A stretch of 64,000 nt of DNA from NCBI RefSeq assembly GCF_050003625.1, contig NC_134398.1, forward strand, positions 59,481,641 through 59,545,640, given 5' to 3'. Below the pieces are notes generated by a model. It was not told the origin of the DNA, did no database searches, and worked only from the letters and a program-made list of their open reading frames with translations. A program made the position numbers and the translations under genes. Shown one piece after another: positions 12,366-23,454 of this stretch. The DNA comes from Haematobia irritans (Eukaryota > Arthropoda > Insecta > Diptera > Muscidae). Positions within the stretch are counted from its first letter, which is position 1. Each line of letters opens with the position of its first letter.

Positions 12366-14070
12366 TGTAATCACGCTACAGACTTCAATAATGAAGCAAT
12401 CGTGCTGAAATTTTGCACAAGCTCGTCTTTTGTCTGCAGGCAGGTCAAGTTCGAAGATGGGCTATATCGGTCCAGGTTTTGATATAGTCCCCATATAAAC
12501 CGACCTCCCGATTTGGGGTCTTGGGCTTATAGAAATCGTAGTTTTTATCCAATTTGCCTGAAATTTGAAATCTGGGGGTATTTTATGACCATAAAGAGAT
12601 GTGCCAAAAATGGTGAGTATCGGTCCACGTTTTGGTATAGCCCCCATATAGACCGATCTCCCGATTTTACTTCTTGGGCTTATAGAAACCGCAGTTTTTA
12701 TTCAATTTACCTGAAATTTGAAATCTAGAGGTATTGTAGGACCACAAATACGTGTGCCAAAAATTGTGAGTATCGGTCCATATTTTGGTATAGCCCCCAT
12801 ATAGACCGATCTCCCGATTTTACTTCTTGGGCTTATAGAAACCGCAGTTTTTATTCAATTTATCTGAAATTGGAAATCTAGAGGTATTGTAGGACCACAA
12901 ATACGTGTGCCAAAAATTGTGAGTATCGGTCCATATTTTGGTATAGCCCCCATATAGACCGATCTCCCGATTTTACTTCTTGGGCTTATAGAAACCGCAG
13001 TTTTTATTCAATTTATCTGAAATTGGAAATCTAGAGGTATTGTAGGACCACAAATATGTGTGCCAAAAATTGTGAGTATCGGTCCATATTTTGGTATAGC
13101 CCCCATATAGACCGATCTCCCGATTTTACTTCTTGGGCTTATAGAAACCGCAGTTTCTATTCAATTTACCTGAAATTGGAAATCTAGAGGTATTGTAGGA
13201 CCACAAATACGTGTGCCATTTTGAGTATCGGTCCATATTTTGGGATAGCCCCCATATAGACCGATCTCCCGATTTGGGGTCTTGGGAAACCGTAGTTTTT
13301 ATCCAATTTGTCTGAAATTGGAAATCTAGAGGTATTTTAGGACCATAAAGAGGTGTGCCGAAAATGGTGAGTATCGATCCATATTTTGGTATAGCCCCCA
13401 TATAGACCGATTTCCCAATTTTACTTCTTGGGCTTCTAGAATCCGAAGTTTTTATCCTATTTGCCTGAAATTGGAAATCTAGAGGTATTTTCGGGTCACA
13501 AAGAGGTGTGCCGAAAATGGTGCGTATCGGTCCATATTTTAGTATAGCCCCCATAAGAACGATCTCCCGATTTAACTCCTTGGGTTTCTAGAAACCGTAG
13601 TTTTTATCTGATATGCCTGAAATTGTAAATATTCTGGTATTTTAGGCTCACAAAAACGTGTATCGGATTAAGTTTTTATCGGTCCATTTGGTAATGCCTC
13701 CATATAGACCGACTTCACTTCTTGAGGGTGTAGAAGGCGCACTGATCATGAAAATTGTTTGAAACTCAATGTAAAATTTCCAGATTTTACTTCTACAGAT
13801 TTAAGATTTCAAATCAAGACGTTATTTTATAATTTTCTTGCACACTTACAAGAGATGTTAATGATTCCTCTAAACCTCAAACAAAAATGGTTCTTATAAA
13901 TCCAGAATCTGATATAGTCCTCATAGGTGAAATCTTTAAATTTATCTTCGGGTTGTGTCCTCAAGTCCTCAAGCCCTCCTGAAATTTCAAAGGAAACCCT
14001 AATATTTGGTTCATGGTGGTGGGTATTTAAGATTCGGCCCGGCCGAACTTACTGCTGTATATACTTGTTC
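12178..14070 (+). mobile_element. Mini-me/HINE-like element, family B, copy B1
   Basis: The 5' hairpin ATACCCACCACCATAGAATG with GTGACGGGGGTATAATAA opens at 12178. The TA core AAAGTATATATATTCTTGATC follows, with a (GTCT)n run at 12313-12364. Eight tandem units of ~152 bp contain ATAGCCCCCATATAGACCGA (first at 12487, last at 13545). The 3' end carries ATTCGGCCCGGCCGAACTTA and TATATACTTGTTC at 14070. The layout matches family A but the array sequence is different. Confidence 0.85.
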
Positions 14071-14093
14071 ATTTCCTCCTTTGTGGGTTATAG

Positions 14094-14508
<415 letters not shown>

Positions 14509-15107
14509 GAATTATTGCAAAGCGATTGAGTTTTTTTCGAAAGCTTTTTTCTCCTTTCCTAACATTACGTATATCACAATATACTTCTCTTGGTGAGATC
14601 CATTAATCTCTGGTGTTATCTCCACTCTGCTTTCCTCTGTTGCTCTACTGGTTCCCGACTACGTCATTACTATCACTATTCTTCTATTTACCATTCTCTT
14701 TCTCTCGTATGTAATATTGTGTGCTCTACTAGTAGAGACGATTTTCGTTTTGTTTTGGTTTCTGAGTTTCATTCCTTTTGAAATAATTTTTGTCGACTTT
14801 GTTTTGATTCCCAAGACGACCAAAACAAACTCCAATATTTCATCATTCCATTTTGTTCCCGATGTTGTGAATAGTGAAACAAAACAAAAAGAAAAGTCAA
14901 TGACCTAGGGACTAGATATCTTTTGTTTTGTATTTCGATCTTGAAGAAAGTTACATACACCCAACGAACATTTTTGGATGAGAAAATTTTTTCTCAGGAA
15001 TACATGGTTTATTCGACCCCGATACACAGTGATATAACTTCTATATATCACAGTACATTGTCTACTTCCACTCCTTGATCGGTATTTATCAGCTTTCATA
15101 TCCAGAT
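14509..15107 (+). other. Region upstream of the BEL/Pao gag (possible leader/LTR, not proven)
   Basis: A T-rich plus-strand region with no domain. It may contain the 5' LTR and leader of the following retrotransposon. No second LTR copy exists downstream for comparison, so LTR limits and a primer-binding site cannot be assigned. Confidence 0.3.
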
Positions 15108-16238
15108 ATGTCTCTCGAGAAGTTTATTCGGGTCGCAGATAATTTGGCCGTATTTGAGGCCAGTCTGAAGGCTAAAGACTTTCCCATGTCCTCTGTCCAT
15201 GCTTTGGAAGTCCATAAGGAGGAATTGACCTCCATATGGGAACGACTCAAATATTCTTATGAACAGTGCTTGACTGATATTGAAGCCTCTGCCCAAGACG
15301 TGGGCGAGGGTGGTGATAGTGACAAGACTGAGGAGAGCTCAGAGATAAGTGTGGTACGACATAAGTACACCAGTGCTTATGTTACATATTGTCTGTGTAG
15401 CACAAAGATTCGTTGTCTCATACACCAGTTTGATAATCCAGGGGGAACCCCTTCAGCGAGTACTGCAACAAACTTTGGCTTTAAGCTCCCAGCTTGCGAA
15501 ATTCCTACTTTTACAGGAGAATTTTCTGCCTGGCCAACATTCCGTGACATATTTGAAGCGACTTGCATAAAAAATCCCCGATTGAGTTCCGTGGAGAAAC
15601 TCTTCCACTTACATCAAAAAACTCGGGGAGAGGCAAACGATATTGTTTCGAAATTGCCACTTACTGGTGATAATTTTATCCTTGCGTGGTCCAACCTCTG
15701 CTCTCGTTATGAGAACAAGAGGGTTCTAATCAATATCCAACTTAAGAAACTATTTGGCCTTACTTCAATATCCACGGAGTCGGCAACCTCCCTCAAGACG
15801 CTCCAAAGAACCATAAACTTATGCATTTCTTTGCTCCGACTATACGAAATTGATGTTGCTAGCTGGGACCCAATATTCGTTTTTATATGCTCCAATTGTT
15901 TACCAAATGGTACTCTCACGCTATGGGAACAAACATTGTCGGACAAAACTTCTATCCCTAAGTGGTCAGCTCTAGATACTTTCATCACTAATAGGCATCG
16001 AACTCTAGAGTCTGTTTCAGAGATTAGAAAAGCCGTTGATTCTTCTGGTTCGCCGTCTGGGCATAGTTCGGAAATGATGCACAAATCGGATGCCAAACTG
16101 AGCACGACCACTGTCCGTGCATTTCAACATAATTTGACTGACCCGAAGTGTCAAATGTGCCCAAAGGAGGCTCATACCATGCGCAAATGTCCTAAATACA
16201 ATCAAGAAGTATGGATTATGCGTAAATTGTTTCTCTAG
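15108..16238 (+). pseudogene. gag: BEL/Pao gag (DUF1759) frame
   Basis: Starts at the ATG at 15108 (MSLEKFIRVADNL); the open frame extends upstream only through non-ATG codons. An N-terminal helical/coiled segment (residues 1-90) is followed by the DUF1759 capsid-like region, with PTFTGEFSAWPTFRDIFEA at about residues 127-145, EKLFHL and W-x-x-LCSRYEN. The C-terminus reaches the first knuckle CQMCPKEAHTMRKC. A frameshift at ~16216 diverts the frame to a stop at 16238. The second knuckle and the protease continue one frame over. It would form the particle shell of the element; this copy is interrupted. Confidence 0.85.
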
Positions 16239-16587
16239 GGCCCACACTTTGAAAAATTGTAAAAGTAAGTTCTCTTGTTTCAAGTGTGATAAGAGGCATA
16301 ATACTCTTTTACATATCGACAAGGCGACCCCCGAGAAACCATTTACTCCTCAGGCAGCATCCTCAAAATTAAATCCGAATTCCCCGTCATTTTCGTCACC
16401 CGATATACAGTCCACTGACCTTTCAGAGAATTCGATTCAGTCATGCTTTGCTGAAAGCTGCAGGGGTGTGTTGCTTGGGACCGCGCTTGTACGGATATCC
16501 TATAATGGTCTATCATACAGGGCCAGGGCTCTAGTTGATTCTGGTCTCAGGGCACTTTTATATCGGAGAAATTATTTTACTCAATGA
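16216..16587 (+). pseudogene. BEL/Pao zinc knuckle and start of retropepsin, shifted frame
   Basis: In the frame beginning at 16216 the translation gives CVNCFSRAHTLKNC and CFKCDKRHNTLLH, two zinc-knuckle-like clusters that continue gag. About 90 residues later comes the retropepsin active-site region RALVDSG (16530-16548). A one-base loss at ~16546 then shifts the frame to a stop at 16587. The expected SQGTFIS continuation is found in the neighbouring frame, which feeds the next open segment. Confidence 0.85.
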
Positions 16588-18206
16588 GACTTCCTTTCAA
16601 GAAAAGTTCTGCAAGGATCACTGGTTTGAACAACACCGTTTCGGCTTCCGCGGAAAAGCAGTGTACTTTTATTTTAGGTTCTACACTAGATGATAGTGTA
16701 GAAATTCCGACAACTGCTTTAGTAGTTCCGAATTTGTCGGAATGTTTGCCTTCCAGCACTATCGAACATAATTTTCTCGATATACTTCCAGACATTCCGC
16801 TAGCAGATCCCAAATTCTTCTATAGTTCGAAAATCGACATATTGTTGGGCGGGGACATTTTCCCATCAATCATGCAAAAGGGTGTTTGCACTCAGATTGG
16901 TGGTTCATTACTAGCACAGGAGACGGTGTTTGGCTGGATCCTTACCGGTCCTATTCCCATTCGAGACAGTTCTTCAACTTCCACAATATTGACTAATTTC
17001 AATGAAATCTCTTTGGGAAAAGAGATTTCACGTTTTTGGGAGGTGGAGGAACTCCCACGGAAGAGATTTTTATCTGCATCCGATCAATACTGCGAGGATT
17101 TATTTCTACGGACCACAAGGCGTGCTCCAAATGGAAGATACATTGTTTGTCTTCCGTTTAAAGATGATTTTCCAAATAGAATTTCAATAGGCTCGTCTAG
17201 AGGAGATGCAGCGGCTCGTTTTTACAGAAATGAGGCCCGTCTTTTGCGAAATCCCCAATCCAAAGCGGAATATGATAATGTTCTTGGGGAATATATTCAG
17301 CTCGGTCATATGGGTAAAGTATCCCTACCTGATCCGATAGATGCTTCTGGTTATTATTATTTACCGCACCATGCGGTAATAAAACCGGAAAGCACAACAA
17401 CTAAGGTAAGAGTTGTGTTCAACGCATCTTTCCAGACTTCCAATGGTGTAAGCCTCAATGATGTGTTGCACATTGGTCCGGTTTTACAAAATGACTTGAC
17501 TATTCTGATTTTAAGATGGAGATTTTTTCGGTTTGTTTTCAATGGTGATATTACGAAAATGTATCGCCAAATTCTTGTCGATCCGAAGCATACCCCCTTT
17601 CAGCGTATCATTTTCCGTCCCGATCCAGACCTTCCTATCCAAGATTATGCCCCTTATTTGGCTATTCGTACTCTCTTGCAGTTGGCGGACGATGTAAAAT
17701 CCACTTATCCCAAGGCAAGTGAAATTCTCCGAAACTGTATGTACGTCGACGATGCGCTAGTGGGTGCTCATTCTATTCTCCATGCTAAGCAGGCCAGGGA
17801 TGAGTTAGTAAAGGCCTTGGAGTCAGCAGGGTTTTCCATGAGAAAGTGGACTGCCAATTCCAAAGAGATCCTTTCGAATATCTCTCCCGATGACTTGCTT
17901 AGTGATGATTTCCTGTGTTTGGATGATCGAAGTACTGCCAAAACTTTGGGGATTCGATGGAATGGAATGTCGGATTCCTTTTTCTTTTCTGTGGACCCTT
18001 TTCCTGGGACAAACGAATGTTCGAAAAGGCAGGTTCTCTCCCAAATTTCAAAGTTATTCGATCCAGCGGGGTGGCTCTCCCCATGCATTGTGGTTGCTAA
18101 AATAATAATGCAGAAAATCTGGATAGAAAAGACAGATTGGGATGAGAATATTTCCCCAGATACCCAATCCCAATGGAAACTGTTCCAGTTAACTATCCTC
18201 ATATAA
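16549..18206 (+). pseudogene. pol: BEL/Pao protease C-terminus and reverse transcriptase
   Basis: The protease tail shows LADPKFFYSSKIDILLGGD and TVFGWILTGP (DUF1758). The reverse transcriptase follows, with KVRVVFNAS, FNGDITKMYRQI, FQRIIFRPDP and the catalytic box YVDD at 17742-17753. At ~17648 PIQDY runs straight into APYLAIRTLLQLADD, so about ten residues normally present there (motif B) appear to be missing in frame. KLFDPAGWLSP, a BEL/Pao signature, follows near 18050. The frame ends at 18206 by shift. It is probably inactive. Confidence 0.88.
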
Positions 18207-18573
18207 ATTCTATTAAAATTCCGCGGTGGTTTCAATACATTCCAAACAGCGAGGTCCAATTCCACGGCTTCTGTGACGCCTCGGAAAGGCGTATGCAGCG
18301 GCCCTTTATATTCGAATAAAGTCCGGCAATTTTACAACTACGGCTTTAGTTTCATCGAAAACTCGAGTGGCACCCATAAAGACGTTGTCAATTCCGCGTT
18401 TGGAGCTATGTGGGGCAGCTTTATTAGCGGAAATGATTGATACCATTATTCCCCAATTGAACGATTCTACGATTGTCCTTTCTTGGTTGGCAAAACCCCC
18501 GGGTTTTTGGACAACTTTTGTCAAAAATTGTCGAGGTTATCAATCCATCCAATTGGTCTCATGTCACCTCTGA
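18207..18573 (+). pseudogene. BEL/Pao RNase H fragment, frameshifted
   Basis: FHGFCDASE (18256-18282) is the first RNase H aspartate motif of BEL/Pao. After one shift the sequence continues as AYAAALYIRIKS, then TRVAPIKTLSIPRLELCGA (with the E of the catalytic set), STIVLSWL and TTFVKN. A second shift near 18528 moves the reading to the integrase frame. Neither piece is a usable gene. Confidence 0.8.
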
Positions 18574-19444
18574 ATTAAATCCTGCGGACCTAGCTAGTCG
18601 GGGTTTATATCCCCAAGAAATTCGCGATAACGAATTGTGGTGGCAAGGGCCTCACTGGCTCAGATATGAAGCCGTAGAGTGGCCAAAGTGCGACGAGTCC
18701 CACACACAAGTTATTGAGATGGAGAGGAAGTCGATTCAAGTTAATTTTAACTATTTTGACAAGTTTGAGGATGTCCTCGATCGTTTCTCATCTTTTTCGA
18801 AAGCCATTCGTGTCATTTCTTATGTGTATCGGTTTTATTTCCGCACCCATCCGAATTATCGAGCTAGTTTTCATAGCACCTCCACGAAAATTTCACCCTC
18901 CGAAATTCTTATGACCCAAAGCGAACTCATATCCATTACCCAGAAAACTCATTATCCAAATGAGTACCATTCATTATATTTGAAAAACCCTATATCCAAA
19001 TCAAGTCCGATTTTGAATCTAAATCCATTTTGTGATTCGGAAGGTATTTTACTCCTTTGTGGTAGGCTGGCGTCAGCCTCATCCTTGTCATACAATGAGA
19101 AACATCCTATACTACTCCCGTATAATAGTCAATACTCTCGTCTACTCATTCGTTTTATTCATGACATTTCTCTTCATGGAGGTAACCAACTGGTTCTCAG
19201 ATTGGTTAGAACGCAGTTTTGGATTCCCAAAGCGAAGAATCTCATAAAGACTATTATACACAAATTCAAGACATGCGTGATCTATCGCCGTAGAGTTCAA
19301 GCTCAATTGATGTCGGCTTTGCCCCCAGAGAGAGTCGATTATGCCCGTCCTTTTGCCCATACTGGACTTGACTTCACTGGATTCCTTGGCATTTCATTCC
19401 CCCAGGCGCCCCTCATATGGGGGGCCTTTGGGAAGCGGGAGTGA
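18473..19444 (+). pseudogene. BEL/Pao integrase N-terminal and zinc-binding part
   Basis: The true reading joins this frame near 18528. It shows NWSHVTSELNPADLASRG, ELWWQGPHWL, and the integrase zinc domain with two histidines in FIHDISLHGG (~19155-19180) and a cysteine in TCVIYRR. The second cysteine of the expected CxxC is tyrosine (TAT at ~19283). The core opens with HTGLDFTG, which carries the first catalytic aspartate. It then jumps to the far end of the domain, so the second D and the E are absent. Confidence 0.85.
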
Positions 19445-19725
19445 AAAGCTTTAAACTCCACTTTCGTAAAATTGCCGGAAATTCCAAATATACATTTGAA
19501 GAATTCCAGACTCTTTTATCCAGAATCGAATCTTGTTTGAACTCGCGACCATTGTCACCAATGTCTGAAAATCCGACAGACTTCAATGCTTTGACACCAG
19601 AGCATTTTTTGATCGGTTCGCCGATACTAGCACCTATCGATCCAAATATTCGTGAGGCTCCTACTTCATTATTGAACCGTTGGCAAAAGCTCAAATCTAT
19701 CCATCAACATTTTTGTGCTCGATGA
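19417..19725 (+). pseudogene. BEL/Pao integrase C-terminal tail
   Basis: Reads GGLWEAGVKSFK, FEEFQTLLSRIESCLNSRPL, TPEHFLIGSP and LNRWQKLKSIHQHFCAR. These are the standard post-catalytic blocks of BEL/Pao integrases. It ends abruptly where the family normally continues with a W-x-x-EYL segment. The replacement sequence is the gag-protease frame that follows. Confidence 0.85.
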
Positions 19726-20528
19726 ATGTGAACCAACGAGAATATGTTGTAAAATCCTACGGCTATTGTATAAATTGTTTGGCCCACAATCACTCTGAGG
19801 GATCATGTTTCACTAGGACAGGATGCAAGATTTGTCATGGAAAACACCATACCTTAATCCATTCACATCCCAAACTTACAACGTCACGGACTCGTCGCAA
19901 AAGTAGAACTAACACAATTACGAAAAGGGCCTCGTCGCAGACAGCCTCAAATCAATCCGCTAACTCTCCTAAGAGAAATATTCCAAGTACATCAAATCCA
20001 CCTACCGCGATTGTTAGAAAAACTTCTTTATCCGCTATCATAAGACAAAACTCCATCACATTGCTGCCTACAATCTTGGTCAAAATCCTTTCCCGAGACC
20101 AAATCCATATCATGAGATGCCTTCTCGATTCGGGAGCTCGCTCCAGCTACATATCATCCAAGATTGTTGACAAATATGGTTTAAAAACTTTAACACTTAA
20201 CGACGAATCCATTTGTCCTCTTACTTTAGTATCCGTCCATGATTCCAAGATTCAACTACAAGTCATCCTCAAAACAAACAGCAGAGTTTCCATCTCAACG
20301 CCTCGTAAATCGATTTCCATAGCACTTTTGGAAAACTTCCACAACATGGTGCTAGCCGATTCCAAATTCTATAAATCGTCGCCAATCGATGTGGTCATTG
20401 GAATTGATATATATTCAAAAATAATTAAAGATGGCATAATCCACCGAAAAGGCATTCCGACGGCTCAAAATATTTGTATCTTGCCATCGCACAACTACGC
20501 ACTATATAAACGACAAAGAAGAATGTGA
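19722..20528 (+). CDS. Retroelement gag-protease-like protein (open frame)
   Basis: An uninterrupted frame of 269 codons from the ATG at 19722; an upstream in-frame start at 19680 lies in the BEL tail and is less likely. Two zinc knuckles open it, CINCLAHNHSEGSC and CKICHGKHHTLIH. A basic Ser/Thr/Asn-rich linker (~60 residues) follows, then a retropepsin domain with the active site LLDSGARSSYIS and LADSKFYKSSPIDVVIG. It stops before the GWI motif of BEL/Pao proteases. Unlike the adjacent element it has no breaks. It could be a fragment of another BEL/Pao element or a domesticated gag-protease gene; the sequence cannot decide. Confidence 0.6.
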   Translation: MNVNQREYVVKSYGYCINCLAHNHSEGSCFTRTGCKICHGKHHTLIHSHPKLTTSRTRRKSRTNTITKRASSQTASNQSANSPKRNIPSTSNPPTAIVRKTSLSAIIRQNSITLLPTILVKILSRDQIHIMRCLLDSGARSSYISSKIVDKYGLKTLTLNDESICPLTLVSVHDSKIQLQVILKTNSRVSISTPRKSISIALLENFHNMVLADSKFYKSSPIDVVIGIDIYSKIIKDGIIHRKGIPTAQNICILPSHNYALYKRQRRM

Positions 20529-20679
20529 ACTAATCTTAAAATTGTGAATTAATACCTAGATAGTTAGATTGATTATTTTATAGCATACTCCATTTTTATT
20601 AATTATTCTAATATGAAACAAAATATGAACTTATGAAAATATGAAAAATTCCATATTGAAATCAAAATTTATAATATAA

Positions 20680-20824
20680 AACAAGTATATACGGCCGCAA
20701 GTTCGGCCAGGCCGAAGCTTATGTACCCTCCATCATGGATTGCGTAGAAACTTCATCTAAACACTGCCATCCACAATCGAATTACTTAAGTTGCGGTAAC
20801 GCTTGCCGATGGCAAGGTATCTTA
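20680..20824 (-). mobile_element. Family A 3'-end remnant (A5)
   Basis: ACAAGTATATACGGCCGCAA, TTCGGCCAGGCCGAAGC and ACCCTCCATCATGGATTGCG match the family A 3' end in reverse orientation. The copy stops at GCAAGGTATCTTAA (20824), where an unrelated sequence starts. Confidence 0.85.
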
Positions 20825-21379
20825 ACCCTTGTGTATGTGATAACACTGGAAGCGATACCAGCGTGATGAGGTCCCGTGGGACCTACAATAAAAAAAGGAT
20901 GGTAGAGAGGTTATCCCTACGATATTTTTCGATCATTTACTGTAGGTGGACTCTTCTATAATGCACAAATTGCATATATAAACATTTGGTTGTAAATATA
21001 GGGTTTTATTTAATTTTTAATAGGATACAGATAATGTTAAAATTTTTGATTAGTATACTAGTGGCCCTGATGTTTGACGCTGGCGTGGTACCTATAAGTA
21101 TCCTTATACGTACCAAGCAACAATATATTGTTTTTGTAGTTGAATGTTCTTAACAAACTGGATTTTTGAAGGAAAAACAATACGATTTTTTTTAGTGGCG
21201 TTCGTTTTGCTCGCAGTATTATGTGCACAGTGGTTGTTTCAAACTTGGTCCAAATTGAGGCACATCTTGCCAAATTCCAGGAGCCGATAGGTCTGGAAAA
21301 TGTATAGAAATATAAAAACTTATTTCGACCACGATTTCCATGAAGTTCAAATAACCTTTTTTGCACTTTTACTCTCACT
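20825..21379. other. Possible piggyBac-like element end
   Basis: TTAA (20822-20825) is followed directly by CCCTTGTGTATGTGATAAC. A subterminal palindrome GGTCCCGTGGGACC lies near 20873. A TTAA target plus CCC-start and a subterminal inverted repeat is piggyBac-like. No matching right end was found before F6 starts, so this is tentative. No coding match. Confidence 0.35.
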
Positions 21380-21380
21380 A

Positions 21381-21950
21381 CACGGTTGAAAAAGACTGTT
21401 TTTCATATGTTTGGCTATAAACATTATATGTTTGGAACACAATTTTTTAAACACAATATTTTTGAGTGCAAGCATATAATGTTCATAAACTAGCATAACA
21501 TGTTTGGGACATATATGTTAATATGTTAGAACATATTATGTTTGGGACATAAAATGTTTGTAAATATAATATGCTTGGATGCAAACATATATTAATTTAG
21601 AAATAACCTATAAACATATATGTGTTTAGTAGCTTGGAGCGCTTTTTAACAGGGAGCGATATTGAATTAAGTTGGTGGTTGTTGCTTGTTATTACAAAAT
21701 TAACATTTTATTTTTCCTTGGGCAATTGATCAGCTACTTCTTTGATCCTTACAAACTGTGTGGTCCGCTGTTCGAATCCCCGTCCGGCAAAAGGTAAAAT
21801 TAAAATAAAAAAAAAATCATAAAATTGAATAATTTCTTCTACAATGTTTGTATTACAGAAAAAGGTGCTAAGAACTAAAAAATCTCGTGGAAGTGAGAAA
21901 GATGTCGGGGAATATACAATTATACAACTTGCGGCCGTATATACTTGTTT
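21381..21950 (+). mobile_element. Family F variant F6, truncated
   Basis: TA then CACGGTTGAAAAAGACTG, followed by TTTTCATATGTTTGG and repeated AACATAT motifs. It is near-identical to F5 inside the Himar1-like mariner (62022) up to GGGGAATATACAATT. A tRNA-like half (GTTCGAATCCCCGTCCGGC) lies at 21770-21790. It ends abruptly in a scrap of a family A 3' terminus (GCGGCCGTATATACTTGTTT, 21930-21950). Confidence 0.7.
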
Positions 21951-22203
21951 TGTTCTTTTTTTTTACATATATTCCAGATATGTTCGGAAGATTCCGAAAA
22001 AATGTTCAACATTACATTGTACTATATTAAATTTTGAACTGTAAAATGTGTCTTATTAAAGACCTAAAGTCAGAAAAGAACAGTGTTTGCTATAAACGAA
22101 ATGGACTGTGTTGTTGTTTCAAAAATAAATTTTTTATTGAAAAAATAAAAATTTTGTAACAAACGAATTTTTTGGTGATAAAAGTTTAAAATTTTCGAAG
22201 CAA
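21951..22203 (-). repeat. Family G internal fragment
   Basis: Reverse-complement match to 30810-31075 inside G: TACATATATTCCAGATATG, CAACATTACATTGTA, AGTCAGAAAAGAACAGTGTT and GAAGCAATTCAAAAAACTC. The ends are missing. Confidence 0.7.
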
Positions 22204-22596
22204 TTCAAAAAACTCCCATATACAGTCAACAAAAAGAATTTGTGCACCTATCAATTTGAAGTAAATTGTGAAACGAAATGGAAAATATGAAGTAAATATA
22301 TATGTACACCCTCAAAAAAATCGCTTCTCTAACATATGTTCCAAAAATATTTTGCAGGATGCACATATATTATTGGATATTGCCGAAACATTATTATGTT
22401 TTATGCGAACATATTATATCTTTGGAAGCAATTTGAGCCCAAAAATATTATATGCTTGGAAGAATTTTCTCCCCAAGAATATTATGGTCACATAATTTTC
22501 ACTTCCACGAATTTTTTTAGTTCTTTGCACCTTTTTCTGTAATACAAATAATGTTGAAGAAATTATTCAATTTTATATTTTTTTTTAATTTTACTT

Positions 22597-22855
22597 TTCG
22601 CCTGGACGGAGAATCGAACGGGGAACCATGCAATTTGTAAGTCAACACACTATTACTGGTCTACGTAGCTGTTATAATCACCAATAGACAATTATCGTTA
22701 TAAGTTGCATTTATATAGCATAGTTTGCAGCGCCCAAGAGCCGATGCAAACAAAACATTATTCAACAGAAACATATATCTGGCCTCGTGGAGCAGTGGTT
22801 AGCATGTCCCCCTTGCATGCAAAGGGTCCTGGGTTCAATCCCTGCTCCGACCGAA
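22597..22855. other. Divergent tRNA-like pair in F7
   Basis: Type 2 lies on the minus strand (22597-22672), with a B-box-like GAGAATCGAAC complement and an A-box-like arm. Type 1 lies on the plus strand (22786-22855), with GTGGAGCAGTGGTTAGCATG (A-box-like) and GGGTTCAATCCC (B-box). The acceptor halves do not pair, so these are not functional tRNAs. Confidence 0.6.
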
Positions 22856-23406
22856 CACAAATTTTTTATTTTTGTATTTATATTTACTCGTATATATTAT
22901 TAAATTAAATTTTTACAATGAAGCTTTGAAATGTGTGTTATTAAAGATTTACAGTCAGAAAAGAACATTGCTGGATATAAACGAAATGGACTGAGCTTTT
23001 GGATGAAATATTATTTTTTTATTGAAAAAAAAACAATTTTGTAACAAAAAAATGGCTTTGACATAAAAGTTAGAAATTTTCGAAGAAATTCAAAAACTCT
23101 ACCAAAAGAAGAACGTGAAGTCGAGTATAAACATACATAATTTTATAATATACACATACATTTAGGCGTGAACTACTTTTTACTAGCATTTAACACAATT
23201 TTAAATGCATTTAAAATTTCTCGTATTTTAAAATACAAATAAATATGAATAGTTATTAACGAATAATTTTGTACTTAATTTAATTTTTACCTTTATGGCC
23301 GGAATTAAGTTGGCATTATCGCTCTAAATTGGCCTTGTTTTCACGTTTTCTTTTCTTTAATAATTCATTTTAAATCAAATAAACTTTTTCAATTGTTGCT
23401 TTGGAT

Positions 23407-23454
23407 CGAGTTTTGCCGCTTAAATGAAAAATAATTTTAGCGGCAAAACTCGAA
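23407..23454. repeat. Short hairpin
   Basis: TCGAGTTTTGCCGCTTAAA and TTTTAGCGGCAAAACTCGA form a near-perfect 18-bp stem around a ~10-base A-rich loop. It stands at the edge of the F7 remnant, where the other F copies have only a single GTTCGAG(T/C)TTTGCAGCT arm. Confidence 0.7.

Larger units (their letters stand above)
15108..19725 (+). mobile_element. Defective BEL/Pao LTR retrotransposon
   Basis: The order of remains is gag (DUF1759), CCHC knuckles, retropepsin (DUF1758), reverse transcriptase, RNase H, integrase zinc domain, integrase remnant and C-terminal tail. This is the BEL/Pao order. Frames break at ~16216, ~16546, ~18206, ~18283 and ~18528. There are in-frame losses in the reverse transcriptase (~17648) and a large loss in the integrase core (~19400). 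At ~19725 the tail stops mid-domain and a different gag-protease sequence follows. No LTR pair is visible. Confidence 0.9.

Noticed and set aside
15096..19694. Several 60-165 codon frames on the minus strand across the retrotransposon
   Set aside because: Shadows of the plus-strand gag-pol frames.
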